A stretch of 64,000 bases of DNA from Channallabes apus (lineage: Eukaryota > Chordata > Actinopteri > Siluriformes > Clariidae). The stretch lies in assembly GCA_030522415.1 (NCBI GenBank), contig CM060118.1, positions 22,092,651-22,156,650 of the forward strand, in the 5' to 3' direction. Below the pieces are notes generated by a model, which made no database searches, was not told where the DNA came from, and saw only the letters and a list, made by a program, of their open reading frames with translations. The position numbers and the translations under genes were made by a program. Positions 58,449 through 64,000 of this stretch are shown here, in pieces (positions within the stretch are counted from its first letter, which is position 1; every line of letters begins with the position of its first letter).

Positions 58449-59166
58449 GTAAATATCATTCCTGTTACCTTCCTGGTGCTGTTACCTTTCTCGCTGGTGC
58501 TTGGTTGTGACATTTCGCCAGAAACTTGAGTCTCTATCACAGACAGCTTCGTCTACTTATCACAACCTTATCAACCGAAAATGCTAATTTATTCAAATGT
58601 CCTTGCTGGAGTGTGTGACGTAACGTCATGTGCAGGTGCGATGGATCGCGTACCAACCAACAGGGTGTCGGAATGGTATGTTTATACTTCTCATCTGTAA
58701 CGTCCTTCGGTATAGAAGAAAATAAAGATCACATAGACAAACGGAGTTGTTAGCGAATGTGCCGTTTACTTTTTTGTTCTCTCATGCGCATGCCCAGTGA
58801 CAGATTACACACGCTTAGTTACCTCGTCCCGCTCGACGTGCTTACATGCTTACGTCAGTCAGGATGCTGCACAGAAAACTTGGATGCAAACACTACATCA
58901 TCCAACCACAATCAAATTCGCTCCATCCGGATGGCGCGATTTATCCGGATGTTTTTTTTTTTTGAATGACAAGCTGAAATAAAATAGGAGTAACGAGGCT
59001 CTTTTTAAAATGTAAGGAGTAGAAAGTACAGATAATTGCGTGAAAATGTAAGGAGTAGAAGTACAAAGTCGGCTGAAAAATAATTACTCCAGTGAAGTAT
59101 AGATACCCAAAATTTCTACTTAAGTAAGGTAACGAAGTATTTGTACTTCGTTACTTGACACCTCTG

Positions 59167-59174
59167 TATGTACA
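59167..59174. repeat. Right 8-bp target duplication of hAT element
   Basis: TATGTACA, directly after the terminal CCTCTG. Confidence 0.88.
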
Positions 59175-62100
59175 CCTTTGTTCCATTATGAGGTGGTGAA
59201 CTTATCCGTTTCAGCAGTGTCAGCTGTTTACCTGTGGAATGGTTTACCAGTTATATTCTCCAGGCCTGATTAATTGAAACAGTTTAATACAAATGCAAAA
59301 TACCTGAATTGCATGAACATGACTTATTTTCTGGAATATCTTAACAACTTCTGAGGCTCATTGGGCTAACAGCATTAGCTTAAAGAGTTGAAGAGGAAGC
59401 CAATAAAATCCACATGGATGTTTGCACTCCAAGACTGCAGCCTGTCAATTGACTGCCCCTAAGAGGTGATCTGCCATTACTGAGCCATAGGAAACAAATG
59501 AGGCTATTTCCTCTGCCAGCTTCCCATCTGAGTTGTCAATACTATCTCACACAGTGCGAGATGCTGAGAGAAGGCTTTTCCATCTCACTCTGATGTGGAT
59601 CCACTAATCTTTAACACAAAGAAAAAGAAAATAGCCACTGATGCAGGTCATCCAATAATCTTTAGTTTTAAGCACATAAGTCAAATAAAAACACTTGTAG
59701 AGCTTACTGCAGCTTGAGGAGCAAAGTTTTTAACCCATGCAAAATATATGGACACATATGTTTAAAAGGTTAACCAAACATAACTACATTAGGGCAATAA
59801 AGATACTTCGCTTAATTTAAATTTAGGTTTTACTTTTATTAAACATTCCCTGAGACCTGCATGTTATAATTCCGTGTAGAATTAAGTAAAACATAAATTT
59901 TAAATTCATTTATTGGAAGTGTTTTCACATAAATATTTTCCTGTACCTCCATTGGCTAATGTTTATTTGTCCATAAATACAGACAGAATAGTAAAAGTAT
60001 ATTTAAAAACTACAGTAAAATATTAATGTAATTGCATATAAATAACTAATATTGAACAACCAAACAAATATATACATAAATCAACAGAGCCTCTGCCAAA
60101 TGCTAGCCAATAAAATATTATCTTAACCGTTGCACATATTCAGATACATTTATCTGTCTTGTTGCTTCTATCTAAGATTTAAGAAGCAGAAAATGACTAA
60201 ATGTCACATAATTCAAAATGTTAGCTTACGACTTCAGTGCATTCAAATTGCCTCAGCATGTAATTCAAAACAGCAAACATGCTAAAGCAGCCCAATTACA
60301 GCACTGATTTATTGATTTTACAAAATGAATTGAGGTTAACTTGATGTCAGCCTATCTGATATACATCACAGTGTCAAATTAAGTACAGAAGGCCTGTTTT
60401 TCACACATATCACACATGATGATTTACCAGTAGGTATATGTATATTTTAGAGAAGATTAAAACTTAAATAAAAAATAAAGTCTTTGCAATAAAGTGACTG
60501 TCTTCACTTATATATCATATAATTAGTCATATAAAATAATACATTAATCAACGGGTTGCAGAAGTGTGGAGATTGCATCTGTTCATTCACACTATATGGG
60601 GAAAAACATTTGATATAATTAATTCTTCCTCATTAGAATTTTAACCCACGTCATATATTACTGCATAGTATAATTACACAGCACAAAAGAAATGGGCCAA
60701 AAAGTTTGGTAGCAAGTGTTTCACAACAGCGAAAAAGCTTCTGATTCTGACATATGTTCAGGTGAATTGAGTCCTCAGGCTCCAATCTGCCTTTTCCAGA
60801 TCTCAAAGGCAAATTGAGGGGGCTAGCACTCTCATTAAAAAGAGTCTAAATAACTGGCATATGCATGGCTATTATTAGGCATGTAACAGCAGACATCCCA
60901 TTTCCAAAGTTAAATTACTAAGTATAACCTTAATTGTTTAGATATGTTGTTTAGTGAATAGCATTAAAAAAAGCATGAAAGATAATTCGACAGATGGCTC
61001 AGTCTTATGACTTGTATTAGCACCTTTGAAGTTTAATGAAGTGCTAATTGCTTTTTATAATATATACTTGGACTATCAAAATTCCAGCAGTAATGCAAAC
61101 ACATTAGTGTACTGAAGAAGGTAAACACACATGGCATTCAATGTCATTGTTAAGTAGCATGAAAAACAACCTGGAGGACACAGAGAGCAGTCACGCTGCA
61201 TAACACATAAACAGGATATTTCTGTACTCTCTGGCCCAAGAAACCGATGCAGATTAAACTTAGTACAGTAGAAGAGCTCCTCATAGTACGAAAAAGCCTT
61301 TTTTATTTTAGAATTTGAGCTGAATATCTTTCTCTTATCTTTCGAAGGCTTGCTTAACAGCTTTGTAGATATATTATTTTATTCAAAGGTCAAGGGTTTG
61401 TTTATAAAAGCCAGACAGAACAGTGAGTCTAGGGAGATCAACTCTCATTTAAATCAAAATGAACTCTCAGAATGGAGAGTTAATGTCAGCTCAATTAATG
61501 TGTTAAATACTTTACATTTGGAAGAGCTTACATATCAAATTGCTACTATAAGCTACATAAAATTCTATTAGAGGAACCTTTGTAACTGTTCATCTACTAG
61601 AATTATTTCATGCAATTACAGGGTTGACTTTTTTTTTTTCAAAATGTTCCTGTTGAACGATATTTCTATTACTGTATTTTAACCAATATTATATAGTCTT
61701 TGCAAATACTAGTTTATTAAATTAAGTGTTTTGTAAGGTCAATATACGTCCCTAATAGCTTGTCTCTTTTTATCTTCATGGGTTTACCTCCACCTTTATT
61801 CCCCTCATTCAAATAATTAGGACTTGTGCTCAATTATGTCACAGCCAATATGCTTACCCTGTAATGTTTTTCAAATTTCAGTGCAAGTAATGGTTTGCAT
61901 ACAGTACTTAAAATTCATTTCCATAAGCAAGTGCAGTTTCCATACAGTTTGTTGCTGTTTAATGAAGTGAAATCTTGTTTGTATTCCTCCCCAACCCACA
62001 AGAAAAGGCACTGAAGCATAAGTGTCAGAATTAAAACAAATTTAAGTTAAAGGCTCTGCTATCTTCAAATGAACACAACTTTACCATTCAAATTAAACAT

Positions 62101-63717
62101 AGAGCCTCTGCGTTTAACAAAAGTCAATGATTATTTAACACTTTAAATAAATCTCGTGTTTTTATTAGTATTCTATTATCAGAAATATTAAGGAAGTATT
62201 TACTACTTTTAATAGCAGTACATGCAAAATGAAAATGGCTAACATTTATTTATCCTGGCTGTTCTCGTGTCTTGTTGGTGCCATTAGAACAGCTCGCTGC
62301 ATCCCATTCGCTGCCATTATCTCAGCTATCAGCAGAGCCCAACAAGATTCCAGCAGGGCCATAAATACTTCCCTCAGACCACATACAGCTTCCACATCAT
62401 CTCCCAGGCACAGCTTAATGACAGGGAAAAACACAATGGGTTTTCACTTTCTCTTTACACCTCCTTCACCAGAATTTCACACTGATGGCAAAAAGATATA
62501 GAGAGCAAAACATGAAGTTACATGTAGTTAAAAAGGTACATTAAACTGTCATTTTTAACATCTCAAACATGATTGATGGACGTAATCATACTCTTCTAAT
62601 GCAGCGTCTATGTTTTATATCAGCACAACAGTAGGCCTACCGAGAGCATAAACACGCTCAGGAACTGGCATGGAGAAATTTTAGTATAAACAGCACAGAG
62701 GTGGGTCTACTACATGAAAGGACATTTAGTTGGCAAGTGCAACGTCTTTGTATCTGTTGATGTGGGTGCTCGATCATCATGGTTAATGAATCTGAGAAAA
62801 TGATTTTGATGTGTTCATCAAATGAGTCAATTAGACACCATTACAATGAGCTTTCCAAATAAACAAACCTATTCTCTCTAAACAAGGTCATTGACAGCCT
62901 CATTAGACCACTGGGAGACTGCATTATACAGTACATGCACTTAGATATTAGACTCAACCACAGGGAGCAGCTCTAGTGTGAGATGATGTGAAATGGATGG
63001 TCAATAGCTGGACAATGTTAAACACAGAGTTCTGTGTACTGTAAATCGGAAAAAATACAACAATGTGGCACTTGTCATGGCAAAGGTTACCATTTTGAAA
63101 GCCACAAGTTGACAGTGGTTATAGTGTCAGTGGACTTGGTTATTGGACTTGCTCTTCCAAATCCCCAGAGGCACATAATACAATACAACAGTAGCCAAGT
63201 TTTAACTGTGCACTCATAATATTTTGTATGCTGCAGGCACAATTTTGCAATGATATTCTAATCTGGCATGCTTATACTAGTCAAAAATAAAATACAATAA
63301 CTAAATAAAAACCATATAGGAGCAAACATGTCTAAGGCTTGGATTAATAACTAGAGTTTGCCTGTGTAAATACTATGTTACAAAGATCAGAATTAATGCT
63401 TTTTGTTTACTAGCATTTCCACTGCATCAACCAATGCAGCCAGCATTTGATGCTCTATTAAGTGGACTAACAAACCAGAGTGTGTGCTGCAAATACACTG
63501 ATCAATCACAGATATTTCCAGTCAGCACTTCACTAGCATTATGACAAATCACTGGATTTAGACCAACCAGGTGCTCACATAAACAGCACACACTGAATAC
63601 AATCACATAAAAATACGGCAACCAAAACATTCTACGATACAATGTCATACAGATCAAAGAGAGAAGACTCCATAACTCCTGCTTCTATAGGTTGTGTGTG
63701 CGGGGTGAGCAGCATAT

Positions 63718-63718
<1 letters not shown>
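59175..63718. other. Long non-coding stretch with candidate regulatory blocks
   Basis: About 4.5 kb with no recognisable gene, microsatellite array or transposon. The complex blocks are 59340-59640, 60720-60900, 61140-61560, 62220-62500 and 62860-63020. 62229-62501 is open for 90 codons on the plus strand, but the product has no recognised domain. The rest is AT-rich. Confidence 0.42.

Positions 63719-63776
<58 letters not shown>
63719..63776. repeat. (TA)n microsatellite
   Basis: About 29 TA units. No transposon end is attached. Confidence 0.95.
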
Positions 63777-63779
<3 letters not shown>

Positions 63780-64000
63780 ACCATATGTGGTGCTACATCT
63801 GATCAACATAAAAGGAATTCCTTAAAAAATACTGAAGCTTTAAAAGAGCCAATTTGTTTATTTATTTGAGACTGAGATTGGAGTTTGTATGTGTAGCAGT
63901 GTCTTGCTACTGTAATATGCAGGTCAGTGGACTTGAGTGGAATGAAAGACTAAGCTTTGCATGCGGATGTGCATGTATGTGTATTAAACTCAATGCCATG
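63777..64000. other. Non-coding end of window
   Basis: Short unique sequence with nothing recognisable. Confidence 0.5.

Larger units (their letters stand above)
57478..59166. mobile_element. Complete non-autonomous hAT-type element with nested SINE
   Basis: The ends are short inverted repeats: CAGTGGTGTCAA at 57478-57489 and TTGACACCTCTG at 59155-59166, one mismatch in 12. They are flanked by the exact 8-bp repeat TATGTACA (57470-57477, 59167-59174). Both features define hAT transposons. The subterminal zones carry the GAGTAGAAGTATAGATACT and ACTCAAGTAAAAGT type repeats (57711-57840 and 59010-59130) known from teleost hAT elements and probably bound by the transposase. The 1689-bp interior holds a SINE (57509-57702), a GT/TA microsatellite (58321-58448) and a CpG-containing middle (58560-58940). 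No transposase frame is present, so it depends on an autonomous relative. The exact family name is not assigned. Confidence 0.9.

Overview
The window looks like nuclear DNA from a ray-finned fish, probably an otophysan teleost such as a catfish. It is AT-rich, full of long dinucleotide to tetranucleotide microsatellites, and carries repeats typical of teleosts: tRNA-derived SINEs, internally deleted Tc1-like elements and a non-autonomous hAT element. The order-level assignment is inference from repeat style only. I found no intact protein-coding gene, no convincing host exon, no rRNA or stand-alone tRNA gene and no CRISPR array. Almost all open frames are short, read through microsatellites or have no recognisable domain. 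The window is best read as intergenic or long-intron DNA.

Layout. 1-5.2 kb is unique sequence with one full SINE (2234-2570) flanked by a perfect 10-bp target duplication. 5.2-9.1 kb is a cluster of relics: a Tc1-derived short element between two TA arrays (5301-5858), a decayed Tc1 transposase on the minus strand (about 6970-7350), another Tc1 fragment on the plus strand (about 8265-8390) and a SINE tail (8994-9108). 9-17 kb is mostly unique with microsatellites. 17.2-17.6 kb is a decayed transposase C-terminus. 19.3-19.7 kb holds two SINE tails in inverted orientation. 23.57-24.05 kb is a broken DD35E transposase, the best protein match in the window. 28.1-29.1 kb holds a short mariner-like element and a worn SINE. 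30-45 kb is a long stretch nearly free of recognisable transposons. 45.3-46.0 kb is a second copy of the 5.3-kb Tc1 derivative, again between TA arrays. 52.9 kb holds a palindromic miniature element. 57.48-59.17 kb is a complete non-autonomous hAT element with 8-bp target duplications and a SINE inserted into its left end. The rest, to 64 kb, is unique.

Between the repeats lie many 300-800 bp blocks of complex, non-repetitive, evenly composed sequence (for example 24.64-25.28, 26.85-27.34, 32.04-32.87, 39.19-39.68, 44.64-45.17, 46.78-47.22 and 62.22-62.50 kb). They contain homeodomain-type TAATTA cores and occasional POU octamers. This is how conserved non-coding elements of a developmental gene desert often look, but conservation cannot be seen in one sequence, so these are only candidates. 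The parts do not form a cooperating gene system. The best-supported observations concern transposon structure and nesting.
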